NCBI RefSeq assembly: GCF_002379585.1
Contig: NZ_DFUE01000088.1
Location: 41,724 to 48,599 of the forward strand
DNA: 6,876 bases
Source: Pseudomonas sp. UBA4194
Lineage (GTDB): Bacteria > Pseudomonadota > Gammaproteobacteria > Pseudomonadales > Pseudomonadaceae
Direction: 5' to 3'
The notes beneath the pieces were generated by a model. That model saw nothing but the letters and a program-made list of their open reading frames with translations. It was not told the origin of the DNA and made no database searches. Positions 1 to 6,876 of this stretch are shown here, one piece after another. Positions within the stretch are counted from its first letter, which is position 1; every line of letters starts with the position of its first letter. Both the position numbers and the translations under genes were made by a program.

Positions 1-2
1 GA

Positions 3-146
3 GCTGGATTCCTGGCCTCACCCAGAGCCCCTGTGGGAGCTGGATTCCTGGCCTCACACAGAGGCCCTGTGGGACCTGGATTCCTGGCCTCACACAGCGC
101 TGCTGTAGGACCTGGATTCATGGCCTCACACATATCCCCTGTGGGA
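3..146. repeat. Four tandem 36-bp repeat units (array probably continues left of the window)
   Basis: Four head-to-tail 36-bp units lie at 3-38, 39-74, 75-110 and 111-146. All share the start CTGGATTC(C/A)TGGCCTCAC and the end CTGT(G/A)GGA; variation is concentrated around unit positions 20-30. Bases 1-2 match the end of a preceding unit, so the array likely began earlier. Across each unit junction an imperfect palindrome forms, CTGTGGGAG against CTCACACAG with one mismatch. The CTGTGGGAGC junction equals the head of the REP element that follows, so the array may be an amplified REP derivative (inference). It is downstream of aauR and noncoding: the 36-bp period is divisible by three, which is why an open frame survives through it. 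Confidence 0.9.
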
Positions 147-172
147 GCGGGTTCTACCCGCGATGGGGTCCG
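139..172. repeat. Pseudomonas-type REP element with perfect hairpin
   Basis: The stretch starts CCTGTGGGAGCGGG and continues through a perfect 6-bp stem, GCGGGT at 147-152 and ACCCGC at 156-161, with a 3-nt loop, then GATGGGGTC. This is the familiar form of the short intergenic REP sequences of fluorescent pseudomonads (family knowledge). It lies about 30 nt beyond the aauR stop codon. There is no T-run on either strand after the stem, so it is not a normal intrinsic terminator, though it could protect the 3' end of the aauSR transcript. The outer limits are approximate. Confidence 0.75.
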
Positions 173-190
173 CCTTGACACCACACACCT

Positions 191-1506
<1,316 letters not shown>

Positions 1507-1510
<4 letters not shown>

Positions 1511-3396
1511 GGCGACTCGCTTGGCAGGGCTGCCACGACAGGCAGACTGAGAATGAAGGTGGTACCACCGCTGGCGGGGTGCTCGACACTGAGGTTGCCC
1601 CCGGCCGCAGCGGCAAGGCTGGCCGACAGAGTGAGGCCCAACCCCAGGCCGTGATCGCCCGGTTTGGTGGTGAAGAACGGTTCGAACAGATGCTTGCGCG
1701 CCTCGGCGTCGATGCCGTGGCCATTGTCCCTGACCCGCAGCCCGTAGCGCTCGCCGTCCATCTGGCCATCCAGCCACAGGGCCGGCAGCGGCGCGCCGAC
1801 GGTAGCGTCCAGCGCGTTGCCGATCAGGTTCACCAGAATCTGTTCCAGGCGGGTCTGATCGATGGCCAATTGCAGGTCGGCAAAGTGGCGATGGACCTGC
1901 AGCGCGCTGGCCTCGATGCGGCTGGCCAACACTTGCAGCGCGGCGTCCACCGCCTTGCCCAGGCTGGCCTGGCCCTTGTCGTCACCACGGCGGGCGAACG
2001 AGCGCAGGCTGGCGGTGATGCGGCCCATGCGGTCGATCAACGCGTTCATGGTGCTCAGGTTGGTACTGGCAGTGTCCAGCGCACCGCGCTCGAGAAAGCG
2101 CACGGTGTTGCCGGACAGCGTCCGCAGGGCCGCCAGCGGCTGGTTCAGCTCGTGGGCAATACTGGTAGACATCTGGCCGATGGCGGCCAGCTTTCCGGCC
2201 TGGACCAGTTCATCCTGGGCCTGGCGCAGGGTCTGCTCGGCCTGCCGCCGTTCGCGGATCTGCGCCTTGAGCCGCTCGTTGCTGGCGCGCAGATCCTGGG
2301 TGCGTTCGGCAATGCGTCGCTCCAGATGACTGTTGGCCTGCTCCAACGCCTCACGGGCGGCCAGGCGGGTCGCCAATACCTTGCGTCGTTCGTTCCAGGC
2401 AATCAGCAGGAATGCCAGCAGGGCAAAGGCCACCGCCACCAGTACCCCCTGAATGATGGCTTCGCGACGCAGGTCCTGCAGCGAGGTCAGCAGGGTGAAG
2501 CGCCACGGCGTGTCGGCCAGCCGGCGAGACTGGGACAGGTAGGTGACGTCGATGTCCTTGCCCGGTGGTTCGGTGTGGGCTGGAAACGTCAGCTTCTCCA
2601 CGCCGTCACCGAGCGCCTCGCGGGCCAGAGGTTGCAGTTCGTTGAGTGGCCACCAGTAGTACTGCAGGCTGCGGGCCAGGCGTTCCTTGATTTCCGGGGT
2701 CAGGGGTTTGACCGATTTCAGCCGTCGCCCGGGGTCGCTGGAAAGAATGATGATGCCGTTTTCATCGGTGACGAAGGCTTCCAGCCGTGCTTTCTGCCAC
2801 CGTTCTTCCAAAGCTTCCAGGCGCACCTTGATCACCGCCACGCCAATCAGCTTGCCGTGTTCCTCCAGGCCATGGGCGAGGAAATAGCCAGGCTCCCCGG
2901 TGGTGCTGCCGATCCCGTAGAAGCGTCCGGGCTGGCCGCGAATGGCGTCCTGGAAATAGGCGCGGAAAGACAGGTCTTCGCCAAGGAAGCTGTCGGCATC
3001 GCGCCAGTTGCTGGTGGCCTGTACGCGACCGGTGGTGTCCAGCACATAGATCGCCCGGCTGCGGCTGCGGCGATTGAGCCCTTCAAGGTAATCGTTGACC
3101 ACCTGGCGGTGTTCGCCGTCGGTGTCGTTGAGCAGCGCCGAGACGCTGTCTTCCAGCTCCAGCAGGCTGGGCAGGTAGGTGTACTTGGTGATCTCGCTTT
3201 CCACCGCGCGGGCATGCAGCTCCAGCTGCCGCTCGCCGTTCTCGCTCAGGGCGCGGATACCGTTGTGTTCGCTGAGCAGAAAGCCCACGTAGCCCAGGCC
3301 CACGGTCAGCAGCAGGATCAGCGGCGGCAGGAATACTTGGCGAATCAGGCGGGGCTTCACAGTCAGGTCAGGCTTTGTGGCGGGAGGGCATTTCAT
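1507..3396 (-). CDS. aauS: AauS: membrane sensor histidine kinase (DctB-like)
   Basis: This sensor kinase probably detects periplasmic acidic amino acids and phosphorylates AauR. Numbered from the GTG one codon upstream (630 aa), there is a transmembrane helix at about 20-43, a large periplasmic region to about 312 that looks like a DctB-type double PDC/dCache sensor (for example FRAYFQDAIRGQPGRFYGIG near 145-164), a second helix at about 315-335, and a charged coiled-coil linker at about 338-400. The kinase core has the H box SIAHELNQPL with phospho-His H416, N box NLIGNALDA (524-532), G1 DNGHGI (558-563), F box FEPFFTTKP, and G2 GLGLGL (584-589). Two adjacent starts exist, GTG at 3399 and ATG at 3396. 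I chose ATG because it lies 8 nt from an AAGG Shine-Dalgarno, against 5 nt for GTG; the products differ by one residue. The exact ligand is inferred from neighbours and cannot be read from the sequence. Confidence 0.95.
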
Positions 3397-3486
3397 CACA
3401 GTCGCCTTCGAGCGACCAGCGTCCCGCGCCCGGTGGCGCGGAAACGACTGGCTTGGATATGCAGCGGCTTTTGGCTGCAGCGTGGA
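3397..3486 (-). other. gltL-aauS intercistronic region with GC-rich stem-loops
   Basis: This is the only sizeable gap between the transporter genes and the sensor/regulator pair. It contains a perfect 7-bp G+C stem (3424-3430 with 3435-3441) closing a 4-nt loop, and a weaker 5-bp stem (3461-3465 with 3474-3478) just after the gltL stop. Neither is followed by a T-run on the minus strand, so they are not intrinsic terminators; they could stabilise the 3' end of the upstream message or mark a processing site (inference). I see no convincing -10/-35 or -24/-12 promoter for aauS here, so aauSR may depend at least partly on read-through. Confidence 0.6.
3401..3416 (-). promoter_or_regulatory. aauS ribosome binding site inside a small hairpin
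   Basis: The Shine-Dalgarno GAAGG (minus strand, 3409 to 3405) sits partly in the 6-nt loop and partly in the 5-bp stem formed by GTCGC and GCGAC (3401-3405 with 3412-3416). It precedes the ATG at 3396 by 8 nt and the alternative GTG at 3399 by 5 nt. Folding would lower initiation, which suits a low-abundance sensor kinase next to highly expressed transporter genes (inference). Confidence 0.45.
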
Positions 3487-4221
3487 TCAGTGCTGCAGAA
3501 TCTTGGCGAGGAATTGCTGGGCGCGTTCGGACCGTGCGCTGACATCGCCGAAGAACTCTTCCTTGGGACAGTCTTCGACGATCTGGCCCTGGTCCATGAA
3601 GATCACCCGGTTGGCCACCTTGCGCGCAAAGCCCATCTCGTGAGTCACGCACATCATGGTCATGCCTTCATGGGCCAGTTGCACCATCACATCGAGCACT
3701 TCGTTGACCATCTCCGGGTCCAGTGCCGAAGTCGGTTCGTCGAACAGCATGACGATCGGGTCCATGGCCAGGGCACGCGCGATGGCCACCCGCTGCTGCT
3801 GGCCGCCGGAGAGCTGGCCGGGGTGCTTGTGGGCATGGGCCGACAGACCGACGCGCTCGAGCAGTTGCAAGCCCTTCTGGGTGGCCTCTTCCTTGCTGCG
3901 GCCCAGCACCTTGATCTGCGCAATGGTCAGGTTCTCGGTGATGGTCAGATGCGGGAACAGCTCGAAGTGCTGGAACACCATGCCCACCCGCGAGCGCAAC
4001 TTGGGCAGATTGGTCTTGGGGTCGGCAATGGAGGTGCCGTCGACCACGATATCGCCTTTCTGGAACGGCTCCAGCGCGTTGACGCACTTGATCAGCGTGG
4101 ACTTGCCCGAGCCCGACGGCCCGCACACCACCACCACTTCGCCTTTCTGGACCTCGGTGCTGCAATCGGTGAGCACCTGGAAGTCGCCATACCACTTGTT
4201 GATGTTCTTGATGGAGATCAT
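3487..4221 (-). CDS. gltL: GltL/AatP: glutamate/aspartate ABC transporter ATP-binding protein
   Basis: The 244-aa protein is the cytoplasmic ATPase that powers glutamate/aspartate import through GltJK. All ABC motifs are intact: Walker A GPSGSGKST (34-42), Q-loop Q84 in VFQHFELFPH, signature LSGGQQQR (137-144), Walker B IVMLFDEP (156-163), D-loop SALDPE, and the H-loop H194 in THEMGF. Length and motif spacing match the polar amino acid uptake family (GlnQ/HisP/GltL) with no extra regulatory domain. Its ATG overlaps the gltK stop as ATGA, and an AAAAGG Shine-Dalgarno lies 8 nt upstream within the end of gltK, so translation is probably coupled. GlnQ- or HisP-like specificity cannot be excluded from this subunit alone; the acidic amino acid assignment comes from the binding protein in the same operon. 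Confidence 0.97.
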   Translation of the reverse strand: MISIKNINKWYGDFQVLTDCSTEVQKGEVVVVCGPSGSGKSTLIKCVNALEPFQKGDIVVDGTSIADPKTNLPKLRSRVGMVFQHFELFPHLTITENLTIAQIKVLGRSKEEATQKGLQLLERVGLSAHAHKHPGQLSGGQQQRVAIARALAMDPIVMLFDEPTSALDPEMVNEVLDVMVQLAHEGMTMMCVTHEMGFARKVANRVIFMDQGQIVEDCPKEEFFGDVSARSERAQQFLAKILQH

Positions 4222-4883
4222 ACGGCTAACCTTTTTTGCAGGCGCTTGACCACGAGGGAGGCGCTGAAGCTGATGACGAAGTACACCGCGCCGGCGAAGA
4301 TCAGGAACTCATTGGCGCGGCCAATGATGTCGCCGCTGGCGCGCGCCGAGTTGAGGAAGTCCACCAGGCCGACGGTGTAGACCAGCGAGGTGTCCTGGAA
4401 CAGGATGATGCTTTGCTGCAGCAGCAGCGGGGTCATCTTGCGAAACGCCTGGGGCAGGATGATCAGGCGCATGGTCTGGCCGTAGCTCATGCCCAGGGCC
4501 TGGGCCGCACCCATCTGGCCCTTGGCGATGGACTGCACGCCGGCCCGGACGATTTCGCAGAAGTACGCTGCCTCGAACATCATGAACGCCACCAGGCACG
4601 AGGTGAACGCGCCCACGGGGGTGTCTTCGCCGGTGATCCAGCGCAGCACGAAGGGCACCGCCAGGTAGAACCAGGTGATCACCAGCAGCAGCGGGATGGA
4701 ACGGAAGTAATTGACGTAGGCCCCGGCGAAGCGCGAGAGGATCTTGTTCGACGACAGGCGCATCAGCGCCAGCAGCGTGCCCAGGATCACCCCACCGATG
4801 ACGCCCAGCACCATCAGCTGGAGGGTCATCAGCATGCCATTCCACAGCCCCGGCAGCGCCGGAACGATTCCACTGAAGTCCAT
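4218..4883 (-). CDS. gltK: GltK/AatM: glutamate/aspartate ABC transporter permease
   Basis: This 221-aa inner-membrane protein forms one half of the heterodimeric permease with GltJ. Hydrophobic segments lie at about 20-41, 58-82, 92-110 and 190-211, with further membrane character near 150-175, in line with the five-helix HisMQ-type permeases. The EAA loop that docks on the ATPase runs at about 110-145 (EIVRAGVQSIAKGQMGAAQALGM in part, ending in IILPQ at 141-145). The ATG shares one base with the gltJ stop (TAATG) and follows a six-G run acting as Shine-Dalgarno at 7 nt spacing. The 3' end overlaps gltL by 4 nt. Assignment of K rather than J follows gene order and its shorter length, without the periplasmic insert seen in GltJ. 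Confidence 0.96.
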   Translation of the reverse strand: MDFSGIVPALPGLWNGMLMTLQLMVLGVIGGVILGTLLALMRLSSNKILSRFAGAYVNYFRSIPLLLVITWFYLAVPFVLRWITGEDTPVGAFTSCLVAFMMFEAAYFCEIVRAGVQSIAKGQMGAAQALGMSYGQTMRLIILPQAFRKMTPLLLQQSIILFQDTSLVYTVGLVDFLNSARASGDIIGRANEFLIFAGAVYFVISFSASLVVKRLQKRLAV

Positions 4884-5629
4884 TATTTACCCCCCAGAGA
4901 GATCAGGCCCGGCACCGCCAGCTTGCGCTCGACGCCACGCATCAACAGCATCAGGCTCATGTTCAGGGTGAAGTAGATCAGGGTGGCCAGGGTGAAGGCT
5001 TCGAACAGGTTGGCGGAGAACTCTGCCGTCTGTTTGGTCTGGGCCAGCAGTTCCATCAAGCCGATCAGCGATGCCACCGAGGAGTTCTTGAACACGTTCA
5101 GAAATTCCGAGGTAAGCGGTGGAATGATGATTCGATAGGCCTGCGGCAACAGCACGTTCCAGTAGATCTGCGGCAACCTGAAGCCCATGGCGCGCGCGGC
5201 CGATTCCTGCCCACGGGGCAGCGCCTGGATGCCGGTGCGTACCTGCTCGCACACACGCGCGGCGGTGAACAGTCCCAGGCACACCACCACGCTCAGGAAC
5301 GCCGAAGTGGTGGGGTTGAGGTCCTGCTTGTACCACTCCTGCATGCCTTCGGGCAGCAGGTCGGGCACCAGGAAATACCAGATGAACAGCTGCACCAGCA
5401 GCGGCACATTGCGAAACAGTTCCACATAGACGGTGGCGATGCCCGATACCACTCGGTTCGGCACGGTACGCATCACACCCAGTACGGAGCCCAGCAGCAG
5501 GGCGATGATCCAGGCGACCACGGCAATGGCGATGGTCCAGCCCAGGCCGGAGATGTACCAATCCAGGTAGATCTCGCTGCCGACACCGGTGGACTTGAAG
5601 AAGACGCTCCAGTCCCAGTTGTAATTCAT
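4883..5629 (-). CDS. gltJ: GltJ/AatQ: glutamate/aspartate ABC transporter permease
   Basis: This 248-aa protein is the second permease subunit. Membrane segments lie at about 30-54, 66-90, 108-124, 165-190 and 210-232. Between the second and third is a polar loop, about residues 89-108 (PDLLPEGMQEWYKQDLNP), that is typical of GltJ and absent from GltK. The EAA coupling loop is at about 128-164, with the core ESAARAMG at 142-149 and LLPQA at 160-164. The start ATG at 5629 gives the expected N-terminus of the family; a second frame shifted by one base in the same region is a shadow. It is separated from gltI by 84 nt holding a stable stem-loop, whereas it is fused tightly to gltK. Its ribosome binding site lies in a palindrome. 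Confidence 0.96.
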   Translation of the reverse strand: MNYNWDWSVFFKSTGVGSEIYLDWYISGLGWTIAIAVVAWIIALLLGSVLGVMRTVPNRVVSGIATVYVELFRNVPLLVQLFIWYFLVPDLLPEGMQEWYKQDLNPTTSAFLSVVVCLGLFTAARVCEQVRTGIQALPRGQESAARAMGFRLPQIYWNVLLPQAYRIIIPPLTSEFLNVFKNSSVASLIGLMELLAQTKQTAEFSANLFEAFTLATLIYFTLNMSLMLLMRGVERKLAVPGLISLGGK

Positions 5630-5645
5630 GGGGAATCCCCCTCGG
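5630..5645 (-). promoter_or_regulatory. gltJ ribosome binding site within a GGGGATTCCCC palindrome
   Basis: On the minus strand the gltJ ATG is preceded directly by GAGGGGGATTCCCC. The purine run is the only plausible Shine-Dalgarno, and four of its Gs can pair with the CCCC adjoining the start codon (5630-5633 with 5637-5640), with a 3-nt loop. The stem is short but all G:C, so it could partly mask initiation (inference). Confidence 0.45.
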
Positions 5646-5666
5646 ATATTGATTCACAGGCGCAGG

Positions 5667-5702
5667 CTTTCACCTGACCGCCCAGGGGCGCTCAGGTGAA
5701 AG
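5667..5702 (-). other. gltI-gltJ intercistronic stem-loop
   Basis: A perfect 11-bp inverted repeat, CTTTCACCTGA (5667-5677) and TCAGGTGAAAG (5692-5702), encloses a further 4-5 bp stem (5679-5683 with 5686-5690) after one C:C mismatch. It begins 12 nt past the gltI stop. No T-run follows in the direction of transcription, so it should not stop RNA polymerase efficiently. Stable stem-loops at this position after a binding-protein gene are known, as with malE-malF, to protect the upstream message so that the binding protein is made in excess over the permease; that role is inferred here. Confidence 0.75.
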
Positions 5703-5713
5703 TCAGGAGGTGC

Positions 5714-6628
5714 TTACGACTTCTTTTGGGGAGCCGGCTTGTCGTTGGGGTTGGCGATCAACGCCTTGAACTCGTCGCTCATCGGGAAGCTCAGGTTCAG
5801 GCCTTTAGGCGGGATGGGCTGGTTGAACCACTTGTCGTAGATGCCGTTGATATCGCCGGAAGCGAACGTGGCCTTGATGGCGTCGTCCACGGCTTTCTTG
5901 AAGGGTTCGTCGCCCTTGCGCACCATGCAGCCATAGATTTCATAGGACTGCGGGGTGCCGGTGACGGCCCAGTCGGTGGGCTTCTTGGCCTTGGCCATTT
6001 CACCGGCGAGCAGGGCGTCGTCCATCATGAAGGCGACGGCGCGGCCCGATTCGAGCATCTGGAAGGACTCACCGTGGTCTTTGGCCGACACGATGTTCAT
6101 GCCCATCTGCTTGTCGGCGTTCATCGCCTTGAGGATACGCTCGGAAGTGGTACCGGCGGTGGTGACGACGTTCTTGCCCTTCAGATCGTCGAAATCCTTG
6201 TAGGAAGAATCTGCCTTGCTCAGCAGGCGGGTGCCGATTTCGAAGATACCGACGGAGAAGTCCACCTGCTGGGCGCGTTCGGCGTTATTGGTGGTGGAAC
6301 CGCATTCCAGGTCGACGGTGCCGTTCTGTACCAGAGGGATACGGGTCTGCGACGTCACCAGGTTGTACTTGACCTTCAGGTCGGGCATGTCCAGGTCTTT
6401 CTTCAGCGCCTCGACGACCTTGAGCTGAATGTCATGGGAGTAGCCAACCGGCTTGCCGGACGCATCGGCGATGTACGAGAAGGGGATTGAGGCGTCGCGG
6501 TGGCCGAGGGTGATGGTGCCCGATTCCTTGATCTTCTTCAGGGTGCCGGTGAGTTCGGCGGCAAACACTGGGGTGCTGATCAAAGCGGCAGCAATGGCGG
6601 CGCTCAGGAGTTTTGGAACGATACGCAT
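5714..6628 (-). CDS. gltI: GltI/AatJ: periplasmic glutamate/aspartate-binding protein
   Basis: The 304-aa protein binds glutamate and aspartate in the periplasm and delivers them to GltJKL. A Sec signal peptide spans 1-23 (MRIVPKLL..., hydrophobic AAIAAALI, cleavage after VFA). The mature part is a full SBP_bac_3-type domain (about 37-270). Residues matching the ligand pocket described for the enterobacterial homologue are present: R44 in GHRDASIPFSY, T92/S93 and R96 in TSQTRIP, S111-T112 in CGSTTNN, H185 in AKDHGESF, with D203/D204 in FMMDDALL. The only cysteines, C109 and C234, could form a disulfide. The last 10 residues are a Lys/Pro-rich tail. ATG at 6628 is chosen over TTG at 6631 because GAGGA lies at 7 nt and the protein then begins with MRIVP as in relatives. 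As first gene it is the most directly controlled from the sigma54 promoter. Confidence 0.98.
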   Translation of the reverse strand: MRIVPKLLSAAIAAALISTPVFAAELTGTLKKIKESGTITLGHRDASIPFSYIADASGKPVGYSHDIQLKVVEALKKDLDMPDLKVKYNLVTSQTRIPLVQNGTVDLECGSTTNNAERAQQVDFSVGIFEIGTRLLSKADSSYKDFDDLKGKNVVTTAGTTSERILKAMNADKQMGMNIVSAKDHGESFQMLESGRAVAFMMDDALLAGEMAKAKKPTDWAVTGTPQSYEIYGCMVRKGDEPFKKAVDDAIKATFASGDINGIYDKWFNQPIPPKGLNLSFPMSDEFKALIANPNDKPAPQKKS

Positions 6629-6635
6629 CAATGAA

Positions 6636-6655
6636 TCCTCGACATTGTTTTTCTT
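6636..6655 (-). promoter_or_regulatory. Probable Hfq/Crc (CA-motif) site next to the gltI Shine-Dalgarno
   Basis: On the minus strand, 6655 to 6644 read AAGAAAAACAAT, four consecutive AAN triplets, which contain the AANAANAA pattern recognised by the distal face of Hfq with Crc in Pseudomonas. Three bases later comes the GAGGA Shine-Dalgarno (6640-6636) and, after 7 nt, the gltI ATG. Binding here would block ribosomes and give catabolite repression of uptake, relieved by the CrcZ-type sRNAs (family knowledge; site call is inference). Confidence 0.65.
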
Positions 6656-6680
6656 ATGGAGCCGTTGTGGCCCTCGGGGT

Positions 6681-6719
6681 ACGGCGAAGCAAGGCGGTGT
6701 GGCAAAACGCCGTGCTTCG
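6681..6719 (-). other. Stem-loop at the predicted 5' end of the gltI mRNA
   Basis: CGAAGCA (6685-6691) pairs perfectly with TGCTTCG (6713-6719), and after one mismatch GGCG (6693-6696) pairs with CGCC (6708-6711), leaving an 11-nt loop. A second, mutually exclusive pairing is ACGGCG (6681-6686) with CGCCGT (6708-6713). The structure begins a few bases after the transcription start expected from the sigma54 promoter, so the message would open with a hairpin, a situation known to slow 5'-end decay. Confidence 0.6.
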
Positions 6720-6732
6720 TTGAAGAGTGTAG

Positions 6733-6749
6733 AGCATGAGTCGTGCCAG
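6733..6749 (-). promoter_or_regulatory. Sigma54 (-24/-12) promoter for the gltIJKL operon
   Basis: The minus strand reads CTGGCACGACTCATGCT against the consensus YTGGCACGRNNNTTGCW: all specified positions match except A for the first T of TTGC. The invariant GG (6747-6746) and GC (6735-6734) are separated by exactly 10 nt. A start near 6722 is predicted, giving a leader of about 94 nt before gltI. It agrees with aauR encoding a sigma54 activator and with the operator and IHF site placed upstream. Confidence 0.88.
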
Positions 6750-6765
6750 GCAGGGTTTTTCTGGT

Positions 6766-6778
6766 TAAGTGATTGATT
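6766..6778 (-). promoter_or_regulatory. IHF-binding site between operator and promoter
   Basis: The minus strand reads AATCAATCACTTA, a full match to the IHF consensus WATCAANNNNTTR. It is centred about 50 bp upstream of the predicted start, between the AauR palindrome and the -24 element, exactly where DNA bending would bring the activator to sigma54 RNA polymerase. Confidence 0.75.
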
Positions 6779-6825
6779 TTGCTTTGGATTGAGTGTGTGT
6801 TGCGGGGGATTTGGGGGTAGTGGCG

Positions 6826-6839
6826 TTCGGGAATCCGAA
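6826..6839. promoter_or_regulatory. AauR operator (upstream activating sequence)
   Basis: TTCGGGAATCCGAA is a perfect inverted repeat, TTCGG and CCGAA separated by 4 bp. It equals the TTCGG-N4-CCGAA motif that I recall being proposed for AauR in P. putida. Its centre is about 110 bp upstream of the predicted start, normal for an NtrC-type activator. A second copy may lie just beyond the right edge; none is seen inside. Confidence 0.85.
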
Positions 6840-6840
6840 T

Positions 6841-6862
6841 GGGTGATGTGGGTGGGGTCGGG
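6841..6862 (+). other. Potential G-quadruplex motif beside the AauR operator
   Basis: Four G runs (6841-6843, 6850-6852, 6854-6857, 6860-6862) separated by 6, 1 and 2 nt fit the usual G3+N1-7 pattern on the plus strand. Two further G5 runs lie at 6804-6808 and 6813-6817 on the other side of the operator. Function is unknown; a chance result of local G richness is possible. Confidence 0.35.
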
Positions 6863-6876
6863 TTTCCGGTTGTGGG

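Noticed and set aside
147..161. Intrinsic terminator after aauR
   Set aside because: The stem is perfect but no T-run follows on either strand; better explained as a REP hairpin.
1..172. CRISPR array
   Set aside because: The 36-bp units are contiguous with no unique spacers, so this is a tandem repeat.
1511..1777. N-terminal extension of aauR by 89 codons
   Set aside because: The extension reads out of frame through the end of aauS and is Arg/Gly-rich shadow sequence; the receiver domain begins properly at ATG 1510.
1579..4380. 933-codon open frame on the plus strand
   Set aside because: It runs antisense through aauS, gltL and part of gltK, which all have intact family motifs. Its composition is the mirror of G/C-rich third positions on the other strand, and no domain is recognisable.
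4887..5657. 256-codon minus-strand frame overlapping gltJ in another phase
   Set aside because: It lacks hydrophobic helices and is His/Arg/Gly-rich, a shadow of gltJ.
6629..6631. TTG start for gltI one codon upstream
   Set aside because: The ATG at 6628 has better Shine-Dalgarno spacing and matches the N-terminus of homologues.

Overview
This window is a Pseudomonas chromosomal segment carrying the acidic amino acid (glutamate/aspartate) uptake operon and its two-component regulator, all on the minus strand. The organism call rests on three things: close protein resemblance to Pseudomonas AatJ/AatQ/AatM/AatP and AauS/AauR, a G+C-rich composition with strong G/C in third codon positions (which creates long spurious antisense ORFs), and a typical Pseudomonas REP hairpin near the left edge. 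The gene order, with the sensor kinase directly after the ATPase gene, fits the P. putida/P. fluorescens side of the genus better than P. aeruginosa, where as I recall ansB and ggt lie between them.

Layout in the direction of transcription (right to left): a control region (6629-6876); gltI/aatJ, the periplasmic binding protein (5714-6628); an 84-nt gap with a long stem-loop; gltJ/aatQ and gltK/aatM, the permeases (4883-5629 and 4218-4883, sharing 1 nt); gltL/aatP, the ATPase (3487-4221, 4-nt overlap with gltK); a 90-nt gap with hairpins; aauS, a DctB-type sensor kinase (1507-3396); aauR, a sigma54-dependent response regulator (191-1510, 4-nt overlap with aauS). Left of aauR lie a REP hairpin and four tandem 36-bp units that run off the window edge.

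How it works: the binding protein captures glutamate/aspartate in the periplasm and delivers it to the GltJK permease, powered by GltL. AauS senses ligand with a periplasmic dCache-like domain and should phosphorylate Asp54 of AauR, which activates sigma54 transcription. The control region holds a textbook arrangement read from sequence alone: a perfect 14-bp palindrome matching the recalled AauR operator, a perfect IHF consensus, a GG-N10-GC sigma54 promoter, a hairpin at the predicted 5' end of the mRNA, and an (AAN)4 tract next to the gltI Shine-Dalgarno that fits an Hfq/Crc catabolite-repression site. No intrinsic terminator is visible anywhere, so read-through from the transporter genes into aauSR, giving positive feedback, is possible.

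The system itself is known, not new. The parts worth a second look are the layered RNA-level controls, the Asn variant of the GAFTGA loop in AauR, and the 36-bp repeat array.
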